Source: UBA4582 sp002389265 (lineage in GTDB: Bacteria; Pseudomonadota; Gammaproteobacteria; Pseudomonadales; Azotimanducaceae). Taken from it: 64,000 bases of DNA. Positions 1 to 9,254 of the stretch are shown here, piece after piece. The notes under the pieces are model-generated. The model made no database searches and had not been told where the DNA came from. It saw nothing but the letters and a program-made list of their open reading frames with translations. The position numbers and the translations under genes were made by a program. Numbering within the stretch: the first letter of the stretch is position 1; each line of letters opens with the position of its first letter. Where the stretch lies: contig CALSRT010000001.1 in NCBI GenBank assembly GCA_943788825.1, forward strand, positions 124,001 through 188,000, given 5' to 3'.

Positions 1-663
1 AATTATGAGGGCACCGTGGATAAGTTCGAAGGTGATGCGATTATTGCTTTCTGGGGTGCGCCGGCGGTACAGCCAGACCACGCTGCGCTCGCATGTTATG
101 CCAGTATCGATATGCAAAAATCCATCAAGCTGCTAGATAAGCGCTTTGCCGCCGAAGGTCGGCCAAGAGTCGCTGTCCGCATGGGCTTGAATACGGGCCG
201 CATGGTCGTAGGCAACATGGGGTCGGCCCAGCGCATGGACTATACGATCATGGGCGACTCAGTGAATCTGGCGTCGCGACTGGAAGGTGCCAATAAGGCC
301 TACGGCTCGGATATTATGATATCGAGTATGACCTATGATCACGTTCGAGACGTGGTTGACGTCAGGGAGTTGGATACTCTGCGTGTCGTGGGAAAGAATG
401 AACCTATTAAGGTCTATCAGTTATTGGAGCGTAAAGGCCTGACGAGTGGCCCACTGGCCGATATGGTGGCGCAGTTTGAGAAAGGTCTGGCTTTGTATAA
501 TGCGCGTAATTACCAAGACGCCAAGGCTGTTTTTAGCCAGTGTCAGGCGCTGTTTCCTGATGATGGTCCAAGTCGGGTGTATATTAATCGTTGTGAACTT
601 TTCATAGCGACGCCGCCGGCGGCAGACTGGGATGGTATTTTTAACTTAACGGAAAAAGGCTAA
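1..663 (+). CDS. Class III adenylate/guanylate cyclase, C-terminal part (cut by window edge)
   Basis: The frame is open from the first base, so the true start lies upstream of the window. Visible is the second half of a class III cyclase catalytic domain: KFEGDAIIAFWG (metal/purine-site region), GLNTGRMVVGNMGS, and MDYTIMGDSVNLASRLE with the Asn/Arg catalytic pair. After it comes a TPR-like helical tail (about 70 residues) ending in a PPAADWDGIF motif. The family makes cAMP or cGMP from ATP or GTP. The same tail layout is found in the cyclase at 41078-43363, so the two are paralogues. The N-terminal sensory part cannot be seen. bolA follows after 18 bp. Confidence 0.9.
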   Translation, partial: NYEGTVDKFEGDAIIAFWGAPAVQPDHAALACYASIDMQKSIKLLDKRFAAEGRPRVAVRMGLNTGRMVVGNMGSAQRMDYTIMGDSVNLASRLEGANKAYGSDIMISSMTYDHVRDVVDVRELDTLRVVGKNEPIKVYQLLERKGLTSGPLADMVAQFEKGLALYNARNYQDAKAVFSQCQALFPDDGPSRVYINRCELFIATPPAADWDGIFNLTEKG

Positions 664-681
664 CATCCTTAGGGAATTGCG

Positions 682-1011
682 ATGACGAGCGAGCCGACCA
701 TTCAGGCCTTAATAGAGAGTAAGTTGAGCACTCATCTCGATTTACAGCATCTCCAAGTGATCAATGAAAGCGCGAATCATAATGTGCCGCCTGGCTCGGA
801 GTCCCATTTTAAAGTGGTTATGGTCGCATCTTCATTTGATGGTCGGCGTCTGCTGCAACGACACCAAATGGTGAATAAAATTCTCAGTGAAGAATTGGCT
901 GGGTCGGTTCATGCCCTGGCTATTCATACCTATACCAATGATGAATGGCTGGAAAGACATGGCGATACACCGCTGTCGCCGCCCTGCCTGGGTGGCGATA
1001 AAAGTCAATAA
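682..1011 (+). CDS. bolA: BolA family protein
   Basis: A 109-residue protein with the BolA hallmarks: HNVPPGSESHFKVVMV in the middle, the RLLQRHQMVNKIL helix, VHALAIHTYT, and a C-terminal SPPCLGG segment typical of BolA proper rather than IbaG. BolA proteins are small class II KH-like proteins. They bind monothiol glutaredoxins through a [2Fe-2S] cluster and act in iron-sulfur trafficking and envelope/stress regulation. The ATG follows an AGGGAATTGCG stretch that can serve as ribosome binding site. It lies directly downstream of the cyclase, probably on the same transcript. Confidence 0.9.
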   Translation: MTSEPTIQALIESKLSTHLDLQHLQVINESANHNVPPGSESHFKVVMVASSFDGRRLLQRHQMVNKILSEELAGSVHALAIHTYTNDEWLERHGDTPLSPPCLGGDKSQ

Positions 1012-1041
1012 TATAGGTGCACAGGACAGTGCTCGAGTGAG

Positions 1042-1875
1042 GTGCTGCCACAATTGGGTTCGATGTTGGGTGCCAAACACAGGATGAATCCGCCGCCTCT
1101 TTACCATCGCCAGTATGATCACCAACAGCAGACATTTGATGTCGTCATCAAGCGTAGTCGCCGCAAAACCTTGGCGATTCATGTTCTGCGGACCGGGTTG
1201 GTAGAGATTCGTGCGCCGCTGCATTGCGCCTGGCAACAGATTGATGACTTTCTCGATGCTCGCCTAGATTGGATTGTGGCGGCAATTCAACAGTTGGCTA
1301 ATAGCCCCGTGCCTGAGGCGCCCGCTTATTGTGATGGGGAATACCATGACTATCTGGGCGAACCCCACGAATTGTTGTTGGTCCGGGGTAAGCCCAGCCA
1401 GGTCGTAGTGGGTGCGGGTCAATTACTGGTTCGCTGTGCGGCGCCGGGAGATCCTCTGCAGGTGCAGCAATGTTTGCTGAAGTTCTGGCGCCAGCGGGCG
1501 CTGTTGGTGCTGGATGAGCGGTTGCGAGATTGTCGCCGGCGGTTTGACCAAGTGCCGGCAGTGGCTGCATTGATTCAACGCAAGGCGGCCTTAAGTGGTG
1601 AGAGCGAAAATGCTGTGGGTAAGCTCACGGTCCGCAGGATGACAGCTCGGTGGGGCAGTTGCTCAAGAGGGGGTGACATTTGCTTGAACGCCGCGCTTGT
1701 GCAAAAACCGCCAGTTGCCATCGATATGGTGATCATCCATGAACTGTGCCATTTGCATCACTTCAGCCACAGCAAGGCATTTTACGCGTTGATGGAAGCC
1801 GCCATGCCAGGCTGGCGTGATCATGAGAGTCTGCTTAATCAGCCTTCCTGGCGACGTCAGGCAGATTCGTTGTGA
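1042..1875 (+). CDS. YgjP-like (DUF45, WLM clan) zinc metallopeptidase domain protein
   Basis: The C-terminal half contains HELCHLHHFSHSKAFY (HExxH with the third histidine at the usual spacing, first His near residue 233), preceded by RMTARWGSCS, the signature of the YgjP/DUF45 metallopeptidase-like family. The N-terminal half is the beta-rich domain usual in this family. Substrate and role are not established for the family. The longest frame begins at GTG 1042; ATG codons at 1063 and 1084 are possible starts, and none has a strong Shine-Dalgarno. The last 41 bp overlap the 3' end of the convergent tesA gene. Confidence 0.85.
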   Translation: MLPQLGSMLGAKHRMNPPPLYHRQYDHQQQTFDVVIKRSRRKTLAIHVLRTGLVEIRAPLHCAWQQIDDFLDARLDWIVAAIQQLANSPVPEAPAYCDGEYHDYLGEPHELLLVRGKPSQVVVGAGQLLVRCAAPGDPLQVQQCLLKFWRQRALLVLDERLRDCRRRFDQVPAVAALIQRKAALSGESENAVGKLTVRRMTARWGSCSRGGDICLNAALVQKPPVAIDMVIIHELCHLHHFSHSKAFYALMEAAMPGWRDHESLLNQPSWRRQADSL

Positions 1876-2473
1876 CGGGCGCAAGCAAGGGTGCCAGGTG
1901 CGAGAAAATGTCTTCCAGCATCATTTGCTGGGCTTCAGGCTTGGGATGAATACCATCCCGTTGCATCAGGCTCTCAGCGGTGGCGACGCCATTCAGCAGG
2001 AAGGGCACCAGCGCGATATTGAAGCGCTCGGCAGTTTCCTCAAATAGAGCCTCAAAGGCACGGGTGTAGCGTTGGCCGTAGTTGGGCGGCAGCACCATAC
2101 CGATCAGTAACACTTTGGCGCCGTTGGCTTGGGCGAGGCTGATCATCTGTTCGATATTGGTTTTGATGTTGTCGATGGGGTAGCCGCGTAGGCCGTCATT
2201 GCCACCGAGCTCAATAATGACGATATCCGGTTGGTGAATTTCTAGGGTTTTCGGTAACCTGACAAGCCCGCCGCCGGTGGTTTCGCCGCTGACGCTGGCG
2301 TTGACCACGTTGTAGTCAGCCGCGGTGGCCTCGAGCTGGCGAGCCAGCAAGTGAACCCAGCCTTGCTCCTGATCCATGCCATAGGCTGCGCTGATGCTGT
2401 CACCGTAAACCAATAGGGTGCTTTGTTGCGTATAACCCAGCGGGCTAAACAGCAGGATCGATGCTTGCAGCAT
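1835..2473 (-). CDS. tesA: TesA-type SGNH arylesterase / acyl-CoA thioesterase I / lysophospholipase L1
   Basis: A 212-residue SGNH hydrolase. The block I serine is in LLVYGDSISAAYG (Ser26), block III is GGND (Asn92), and the catalytic Asp/His pair is in DGIHPKPEAQ (Asp173, His176). A short hydrophobic N-terminus (MLQASILLFSPLG) suggests export to the periplasm. It hydrolyses acyl esters and thioesters. The frame stays open upstream, but that sequence is the complement of the divergent ABC gene, so ATG at 2473 is taken as start; a non-ATG start a few codons earlier would give a more basic signal peptide. Divergence from the ABC/permease pair is the same arrangement as tesA-ybbA-ybbP in enterobacteria. 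Confidence 0.9.
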   Translation of the reverse strand: MLQASILLFSPLGYTQQSTLLVYGDSISAAYGMDQEQGWVHLLARQLEATAADYNVVNASVSGETTGGGLVRLPKTLEIHQPDIVIIELGGNDGLRGYPIDNIKTNIEQMISLAQANGAKVLLIGMVLPPNYGQRYTRAFEALFEETAERFNIALVPFLLNGVATAESLMQRDGIHPKPEAQQMMLEDIFSHLAPLLAPVTTNLPDVARKAD

Positions 2474-2528
2474 GACAGTCCGTGATAAGCGGGTTTTTAA
2501 CAAACAGGTTTTTATCAGGGAGAAGAGT

Positions 2529-3245
2529 GTGGCGACGGCATCAAGAGTAATGATCAAAACGGTAGGCCTCGGCAAAACAGTGGGCACCTCAGAGGGGCAG
2601 CTGACTATCTTGAAAGGGATTAACCTCGAAATCAAGCGCTCCGAATCCGTGGCGATTGTCGGTGCTTCAGGTTCCGGTAAAACCACCTTGTTAAGCCTGC
2701 TGGCGGGCCTGGATACGCCGAGCGTTGGCCAGATCTTCCTCGGCGACGAGGAAATCACAGCCTTCGATGAAGAACAGCGCGCCCTGATGCGCGGCCGCAT
2801 GGTAGGTTTCGTATTCCAGACCTTTCAGTTGCTGGGCAGTTTGACAGCGATTGAGAATGTCATGTTGCCAGCCGAACTCAAGCGCGATCCCGAAGCTGAA
2901 ATTAAGGGCAGAGAACTGCTTCGTCGGGTTGGCTTGGAACATCGCACCCACCACTACCCCCGTCAGCTGTCCGGTGGCGAACAGCAGCGAGTGGCGATTG
3001 CCCGCGCGTTCGCCTCCTCGGCAGAGATATTGTTTGCCGATGAGCCCACGGGCAATCTGGATTCGGCCACTGGCGCGACGATTATTGATCTGATTTTTGC
3101 CCTCAACGAGGAGTTTGGCACGACGTTGGTCCTAGTTACCCATGATCTGCGCTTGGCTGATCGCTGCGATCGCGTCGTCCAGATTGCCGCCGGTGAATTG
3201 GTGCTGCCTGATGCGACGGCCGCTCAACAGGAAGTGGCCAGATGA
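2529..3245 (+). CDS. ybbA: ABC transporter ATP-binding protein, YbbA/LolD-like
   Basis: A complete ABC ATPase: Walker A GASGSGKTT, Q-loop FVFQTFQLL, signature LSGGEQQRVAIARA, Walker B ILFADEPTGNLDS and H-loop VTHD. The family powers FtsX-type permeases that act on lipids or lipoproteins or expel peptides. GTG at 2529 is chosen because AGGGAG lies 6 nt upstream; ATG at 2550 is the alternative. The stop overlaps the permease start as ATGA, so the two are translationally coupled. It is divergent from tesA, with the shared promoter region lying in about 55 bp plus the gene starts. Confidence 0.9.
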   Translation: MATASRVMIKTVGLGKTVGTSEGQLTILKGINLEIKRSESVAIVGASGSGKTTLLSLLAGLDTPSVGQIFLGDEEITAFDEEQRALMRGRMVGFVFQTFQLLGSLTAIENVMLPAELKRDPEAEIKGRELLRRVGLEHRTHHYPRQLSGGEQQRVAIARAFASSAEILFADEPTGNLDSATGATIIDLIFALNEEFGTTLVLVTHDLRLADRCDRVVQIAAGELVLPDATAAQQEVAR

Positions 3246-5754
3246 ACCCGGTGCTGGCATGGAAATTACTTTGGCGAGACTGGCGTTCCGGTGAACTGAC
3301 CCTGCTGCTGGCGTCTCTCATCGTGGCGGTCAGCACTGTGACTACGATTACGCTGTTTGTCGATCGTCTGCAACAGGCCTTGGTGCGAGAGTCGGCGAGC
3401 TTCCTGGCGGCAGATCTCGTGATATCCAGCAGTGCGCCGATTTCGCCACTGATTTTGAACCGGGCCGAGCAGATTGGTCTGCAGCGAGCCGAGACCCTGG
3501 ATTTTCTGTCTATGGTGTTTGCGGCTGACCGAGCCCAGTTCGCCTCAGTTAAGGCCGTCAACCCGACCTATCCATTGCGGGGCAAGCTGATCGTCGCCGA
3601 CCAGCCTTTTGTTCGAGGCCGAGTCGCGACCCAGGGTCCTGCGCCGGGTGAGGTCTGGCTCGAGAGTCGATTGTTACCCGCGCTGGGTTTAGCGCCGGGG
3701 GATCAACTCGAGGTGGGCATTGCCAATCTTAACGTCAGTCAAGTCTTGATCAAGGAACCTGACCGTGGCGGAGGCTTCAACAGCGCCGGACCACGGGTGT
3801 TGATGAACATGCAGGATGTGGCCTCCACTGCCGTCGTTCAACCCGGCAGTCGCCTCACGTACCGCTACCTGTTTGCCGGCGAGCGTGAGGCGCTGGCAGA
3901 GTTTTCAACCTGGGTAAAGCCGCAGTTGGACGAAGATGCTCGACTGTTCGGCGTCAAGGATGGTACCGAGCGAATCGGTAATGCCTTGCAGCGGGGTGAG
4001 CGCTTTTTGCTCCTGGGCGGTTTACTAGGCGTGTTGTTGGCCGGGGTCGCGATTGCCCTGGCGGCGCAGCGCTATTCATTACGTCATTACGATCACGTCG
4101 CGATTATGAAGACGCTGGGGGCCAGCCCGTCGAGCATCGATAGTCTGTTTCTGATGATTTTCCTGGTGGTGGGCCTGTGCTCCACGCTGTTGGGCAGTGT
4201 CGTTGGTTATCTTGCCCAAACCGGCATCGCCAGCATCCTGGCGCCCTTTATACCCATCGAATTGCCAAGTCCAGGCTGGCGGCCGATCTGGCTGGGGATG
4301 GTGACGGGGTTCGTCTGCCTGCTCAGTTTTGCTCTGCCGCCGTTGTTGAAGCTGCGTTCTACAGAGCCCGTGCGGGTCATTCGTCGGGATCTCGTCCCTG
4401 CGACCCTGAACAATCGCTTGAGCTATGTTGCGGCGTTGCTCGGCACCATCGGTTTGATGTGGTGGTATAGCCAAGACCTGTGGCTGACGGCCATGATCTT
4501 TTCTGGTGGTGTCGTGGCCGTTCTAGTGTTGAGTGTGCTGGCCTATGGTCTGCTACGCTCAGGCCGAGTCTTGGGGATGCAGGCGGGTAGTGCCTGGCGC
4601 CTGGCGCTGGCGGGCATGCAGCGTCGAGGTCAGGAGAACACGCTGCAGATCCTGGTATTCGGCTTGGCCATTATGCTATTGCTGATCCTATTTCTGGTGC
4701 GCACCGCCTTGATCGATGAATGGCGAGCGCAGATACCAGCGGACGCGCCGAATCACTTCGCCCTCAATATATCGCCTCAGGATGTTGAGCCCATCAGAAA
4801 TCTGCTGGTGGCCAATGATATCGTTGCTCAGCCGCTGTACCCCATGATCCGAGGCCGTATCAGCCTGGTCAATGGTGTCCCGGCAAAGCAATATGACACG
4901 GACCGAGAGAACCGGCAGCAAGAGCCGTCTAGGGATCGTGGGCCGAATACGACCTCGGGTCGCAACCTGACCTGGGCCGCCGACTTGCCAGACGATAACG
5001 AGATAGTAGAGGGCGCCTGGTGGTCGACAAACTACACTGGCGAACCCTTAGTATCCCTAGAACAAGACCTGGCCCTCGCCAACGATCTGAAGGTTGGCGA
5101 TACGCTGGTGTTTATATCCAGGGTCGACCTCTGGCGACTCGGGTCGCCAGCATTCGCACCGTTGCCTGGGACAATTTACAGCCGAATTTCTACATCATCT
5201 TCTCACCCGGTGCATTGGCTGATTTTCCATCGACGTTCCTGACCAGTTTTCATTTGGGTGCTCAACAGAAGCTATTTTTGAACACCCTGATTCGGGCGTA
5301 TCCGACGATGACGGTCATCGAGGTGGACGCCATTATCGAGCAGATCCAGCTGATTATCAGTCAGGTGACATTGGCCATCGAGTTAGTGCTGGCGTTGATT
5401 ATGGTGGCCGGGGGCATGGTGCTGCTGGCCAGTATTCAGGCCAGTATGGACGAGCGCTTTAAGCAACACGCGATATTGCGGACGCTGGGCGCCAGCCAGC
5501 GGTTGGTGATGGGGAGTCTCGTGATCGAGTTCTGCATGTTAGGGTTGTTCGCGGGTGTCTTGGCCACTGTCGGGGCCGAGGTGACGGTCTTTGCTCTGGA
5601 AACCCAAGTGTTCGAGCTAGAATACCAGCTCAACCCGTCGCTCTGGTTGCTGGGTCCCGCCGTGGGAGTGGTATTGATTGGTAGCATTGGCACCCTGGCG
5701 ACCCGCAAGGTGGTTAAAATATCACCAACGATTGTCTTGCGAGAGTTAACTTAA
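3242..5754 (+). pseudogene. ybbP: FtsX-like ABC permease (YbbP type), split by a single frameshift
   Basis: An 837-residue YbbP-type permease would be encoded if one base were added near 5110-5113. Frame one runs 3242 to the shift with an N-terminal membrane segment, the MacB-like periplasmic domain and paired FtsX segments. The second frame continues seamlessly as GRPLATRVASIRTVAW and ends with the last FtsX domain and TRKVVKISPTIVLREL. The break lies in a short T run (GTGTTTAT), and one extra T restores VFYIQGRP. It could be a recent mutation or a sequencing error; the flanking halves show no other damage, which favours error or very recent loss. It is coupled to the ATPase by ATGA and overlaps the convergent deacetylase by 4 bp. 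Confidence 0.85.
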
Positions 5755-6902
5755 TCTTCCGCATACCAGCTGCCGTCCGGATGGCGCAGGATCCAGAGTT
5801 GCGAGAACCAGTAAAAGCGACTCGATCCAGGTACCGGTAGCGTGCAGTTGTAACGTGATCGACCGACGTTCAGCGGAGTCTCTGATTGAGCTTGGTAGTG
5901 TTGCGGCCCCAATTGGGTCAGCTTCGTCGGTCCGTTTGGTCCATAACAGACGAGTTTTTCGAGGGGCAGGTTGGAATCGCTGAACTGCAGATCCAGAATC
6001 GGTGGATTCTCTGCCGGATGAAGCAGAGGATCTCGGCCGTTAGCGATTAAGGGTAAAGGCCAGGTGTTGAGCTTGAGCTGCAAGCCTTCCATATCACTGT
6101 AGATGCCCGATAACGGGTAACGGGGTAAGGCGCTTAGGTCGTCGTGTTGGCTCGCCGCGCCGCTATGTTGACCGATGCCGACGTAGCCCAGTTCGGTGGC
6201 GATTCTTGCCACAGTCTTGTCATATTCGCCATAGGGGTAAGCCAATAGTTTCGGCGTGGGTCCGAGATGCTCGGTTAAAAGCTGCTGGGCTCGGTTGATC
6301 TGATAGCGGATTCGGGCTTCCCAGTCAGCCCTCGTCTCGCCGCTGAGGCGCCGCAGCAGATGAGGGTGTGAGTGAGTGTGATTGAGAATGCTGGCGCCAG
6401 CCTGGCGCATTTCGCGCAACTGTGACCATGACAGATATTGCGAGTCGTTGGCTATTTGGCTGTCTGCTAAGTCGTCAGTATTGCCGCCTTCGACGATAAC
6501 ATCGCCACTGAAGCTCGAGTCGTCGCCTTGTTGGCGAATGTAAGCGGTTGAGACAAAGATGCTGAACGGCCAGCCGTTTGCCTTCAGGATGGGAAACCCA
6601 TGATGGTAAATACTTGGATAAGCATCGTCAAAGGTGATGCTGACGACGTTCTCAGGTAGCGGCTGACCTGAAATCAGGGCTGCTACCAGGCGCTCCAGTG
6701 CCCACACCGAGTAGCCTTGCTGGGCAATATAGTTCATATGGCGTTTAAACTGGGCCGGCTCGATACTCGTGATCGCAGGGGTCGAGGTGCCGATATGGTG
6801 ATACTGCAGGATTACCCCACCAGGCTGGCCGGCTAGTGCAGTTTGATTGAAGCTGACAATCAAAAGTAGCAGCACAATCGGAAATCGAATTTTAATCGTC
6901 AT
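5751..6902 (-). CDS. Exported polysaccharide deacetylase (CE4), PgaB-like N-terminal domain
   Basis: A 383-residue protein with a clear signal peptide (hydrophobic residues 8-20, cleavage near ALAGQ). The NodB/CE4 fold has motif 1 SITFDDAYPS (Asp92, Asp93), the zinc-binding HxxxH region NHTHSHPHLL, and motif 3 AYPYGEYD. The family removes N-acetyl groups from chito- or poly-GlcNAc-type polymers in the periplasm. The last ~110 residues form a non-catalytic beta domain that I do not recognise. It is shorter than PgaB because the glycoside-hydrolase half is absent. There is no adjacent pga synthase gene, so the substrate is open. Confidence 0.88.
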   Translation of the reverse strand: MTIKIRFPIVLLLLIVSFNQTALAGQPGGVILQYHHIGTSTPAITSIEPAQFKRHMNYIAQQGYSVWALERLVAALISGQPLPENVVSITFDDAYPSIYHHGFPILKANGWPFSIFVSTAYIRQQGDDSSFSGDVIVEGGNTDDLADSQIANDSQYLSWSQLREMRQAGASILNHTHSHPHLLRRLSGETRADWEARIRYQINRAQQLLTEHLGPTPKLLAYPYGEYDKTVARIATELGYVGIGQHSGAASQHDDLSALPRYPLSGIYSDMEGLQLKLNTWPLPLIANGRDPLLHPAENPPILDLQFSDSNLPLEKLVCYGPNGPTKLTQLGPQHYQAQSETPLNVGRSRYNCTLPVPGSSRFYWFSQLWILRHPDGSWYAED

Positions 6903-7015
6903 GCTCAGGGCTCATTCGGCTTCAGTTGAATGGTGATGAGAGACTCGTGACTGGCGAGTAGCGTCTATTAGTGTAAAATTGTCGGGTCGGTCTTGGCCAC
7001 CATGAAAGTACAGAT

Positions 7016-7843
7016 ATGAACCAGAAAACGATTTACGACAAGAATAAACTGCATAAACGCCTGCGGCGTGACACAGGTCGAGCGATCGAAGACTTTAACA
7101 TGATCGAGGAGGGCGACAAGGTCATGGTCTGCATCTCGGGTGGAAAGGACTCCTTGACGATGCTTGATATATTGATGAGCCTGCAGCGCCATGCGCCGAT
7201 CAATTTTGAGTTAGTGGCGGTCAATCTTGACCAAAAACAGCCAGACTTTCCCGAGCATGTGCTGCCAGAATATTTCACTTCGCTGGGCGTCGATTACAAG
7301 ATACTCGAAGAAGACACCTATTCCCTGGTCAAGGAGATGGTCCCGGCGGGCAAAACCTATTGTGGTTGGTGCTCGCGCTTTCGACGCGGCATTCTGTATA
7401 AGTATGCCAAGCAAAATGGTTTTACCAAAATCGCCCTGGGGCATCATCGTGACGACATGCTCGGCACCTTGTTCCTCAATTTGTTTTACGGCGGCAAGAT
7501 GAAAACCATGCCGGCCAAGCTGCTGAGCGATGATAAAGAAAATATCGTGATTCGCCCGCTGGCTTACTGTAAAGAAAAAGACATCGAGCGCTATGCCATG
7601 CTGGCGAAGATGCCGATCATTCCCTGTAATTTGTGTGGTTCCCAGGACAATCTGCAGCGCCAGGTCATCAAGGAGATGTTGCAGGGCTGGGAGAAACAAC
7701 ATCCTGGTCGACTCGATTCTATCTTCCGCGGTATGTCTGATATCGTCCCGTCGCATATGCTGGACGCCAAGCTGTTTGACTTCCAATCCCTGGCGCAAGA
7801 GCCCACAGACCCAGTTCAATACGTCAATGTGATGAATCTGTAG
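7016..7843 (+). CDS. ttcA: tRNA 2-thiocytidine(32) synthetase TtcA
   Basis: A PP-loop ATPase with SGGKDS at residues 41-46 and two CxxC pairs, CGWC (Cys116/119) and CNLC (Cys204/207), which in TtcA hold a [4Fe-4S] cluster used to thiolate cytidine 32 in tRNA. Also visible are GHHRDDMLGTLFLNLFYGG and RPLAYCKEKDIERYA, both typical of TtcA. Length 275 is slightly shorter than E. coli TtcA. Start ATG 7016 gives MNQKTIYDKNKL, a normal N-terminus. The last 20 bp overlap the convergent REC-HPt gene. Confidence 0.95.
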   Translation: MNQKTIYDKNKLHKRLRRDTGRAIEDFNMIEEGDKVMVCISGGKDSLTMLDILMSLQRHAPINFELVAVNLDQKQPDFPEHVLPEYFTSLGVDYKILEEDTYSLVKEMVPAGKTYCGWCSRFRRGILYKYAKQNGFTKIALGHHRDDMLGTLFLNLFYGGKMKTMPAKLLSDDKENIVIRPLAYCKEKDIERYAMLAKMPIIPCNLCGSQDNLQRQVIKEMLQGWEKQHPGRLDSIFRGMSDIVPSHMLDAKLFDFQSLAQEPTDPVQYVNVMNL

Positions 7844-9245
7844 CGACTAAGCGGTAGCGCTGGCTGGCTTGGTTGAAGTTTGTCAGCGCGAACGTAAAGG
7901 CCTGCAGGCCGGCGTGCAATTCTCCGTTGCACAGCAGCTGCTGCTCGATGTGCTGAGCACAGGCCATCAGCTGACGGGCGCCAAAACTGCCAGCAACTCC
8001 CTTAATATTATGCGCCAGACGTTCGGCTGAGACGCCGTCGTTGGCCCTGGTCAGGGCCAGCAATTGTTGGTCAGCATCAGCATAGAGTCGCTCGAACTCC
8101 ACGAGCAGCCGATTCAGCAGGGCCTGATCGCCATTATGGTGCTGCAGTGCGACAGCAAAATCAATGTCACGCACGGACTGGATCTTCGCCACAGTGTCTG
8201 CAGGTTCCTGATGAATATCAACCGTTGAGCCCGCTGACCGGGTTGGCCCCACGAGATTAGAGATCAGGGTGAGTAGACGGTCAAAATCGATTGGTTTAGC
8301 CACATACTGGTCGAAGCTTTCGGCGAGCGCCTGATCGGCCTCATTGCCTAGCGTGCCTGCTGATAAGGCGATAACCTGCATGTCCCTATATCGCTGGTCG
8401 GCGCGCAAGGCCTTGATCGTTTCGTGGCCATTCATGACGGGCATTTGTAGATCCATCAAGATCACGTCGAATGCGCCATGCGCTAGCTGTTGCAGTGCGG
8501 CGCGGCCATGGTCAGCAACCGTGACAATGAGTCCCAGCGACGACAATATTTCTTGGCTTAGTACCTGGCTGAATTTACTGTCTTCGACCAGCAGGATCTT
8601 TATGCCTGCCAAGTGGCGCCATCGGGGTTCGGCGTCGCCTTGCTGATGTCCGCTTGATCCGGGGTCTGACGACTCGACAGTCTGGGGTCGACCTAACAAC
8701 CTGGTGCCGCAGTCAGTGTCGGTTATGGGCAAGCGCGGATGAGTCAACGAGCCAAATACCGTCTCTGCTTTGGTCGTCACGCCCAGGTCAGTGGGTTCGT
8801 TGAATTTGACGACACTATTGATCAGGATCGTCAATATCTGCGCGATGATAACGGTATCGCCTACATAGTGTCGGCTATCCGGTGTGCTGAGTAACCCCAG
8901 CGCCATGCCCTGCGGGTCGGTGTTGAGTGAAAACAGCGTGTCCAGATCCTTGGTGATGTCCGGCGACTTAAAAGTCTGTTGATCAATCACGCTCTTGCCA
9001 GCTTCGTTCCGAAATTGATCCAGTCTCGCGCTAACCGCAGGGCTCAGATGTGGCGACGAGGGCCGAACGGGCAGTGGCTTAGACGTTTGTTGATATGCTG
9101 CCAGTCGAACCATTGATTTTGAATCGGGTCTTAGCCGGTAAATACTGACCCAGGTGCCATCCTTGCTGCGCACGGAACGGTAACCCAAGATCTCGAGATT
9201 ACGTTGAAGCAAGCTCAGGTTAGGAAATCCTGGAAGTGAGAGCAT
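7824..9245 (-). CDS. Receiver-HPt protein with degenerate histidine-kinase ATPase remnant (ArcB/TorS-like C-terminus)
   Basis: 473 residues. Residues 215-330 are a full receiver domain (phosphoacceptor Asp265 in LMDLQMPVMNG, Lys317 in YVAKP). Residues ~355-445 are an HPt domain with AHNIKGVAGSFGA (His412). Before them, residues ~95-165 contain GDTVIIAQILTILINSVVKF, which has the spacing of the N-box of HATPase_c (GDxxRLxQILxNLxxNAxKFT) but lacks the catalytic Asn; no H-box or glycine boxes remain. The N-terminal 60 residues are not recognised. No transmembrane segment is seen. Inferred role: a phosphorelay intermediate for the neighbouring response regulator, fed by an unlinked kinase. Confidence 0.85.
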   Translation of the reverse strand: MLSLPGFPNLSLLQRNLEILGYRSVRSKDGTWVSIYRLRPDSKSMVRLAAYQQTSKPLPVRPSSPHLSPAVSARLDQFRNEAGKSVIDQQTFKSPDITKDLDTLFSLNTDPQGMALGLLSTPDSRHYVGDTVIIAQILTILINSVVKFNEPTDLGVTTKAETVFGSLTHPRLPITDTDCGTRLLGRPQTVESSDPGSSGHQQGDAEPRWRHLAGIKILLVEDSKFSQVLSQEILSSLGLIVTVADHGRAALQQLAHGAFDVILMDLQMPVMNGHETIKALRADQRYRDMQVIALSAGTLGNEADQALAESFDQYVAKPIDFDRLLTLISNLVGPTRSAGSTVDIHQEPADTVAKIQSVRDIDFAVALQHHNGDQALLNRLLVEFERLYADADQQLLALTRANDGVSAERLAHNIKGVAGSFGARQLMACAQHIEQQLLCNGELHAGLQAFTFALTNFNQASQRYRLVATDSSH

Positions 9246-9254
9246 GGCTATGGC

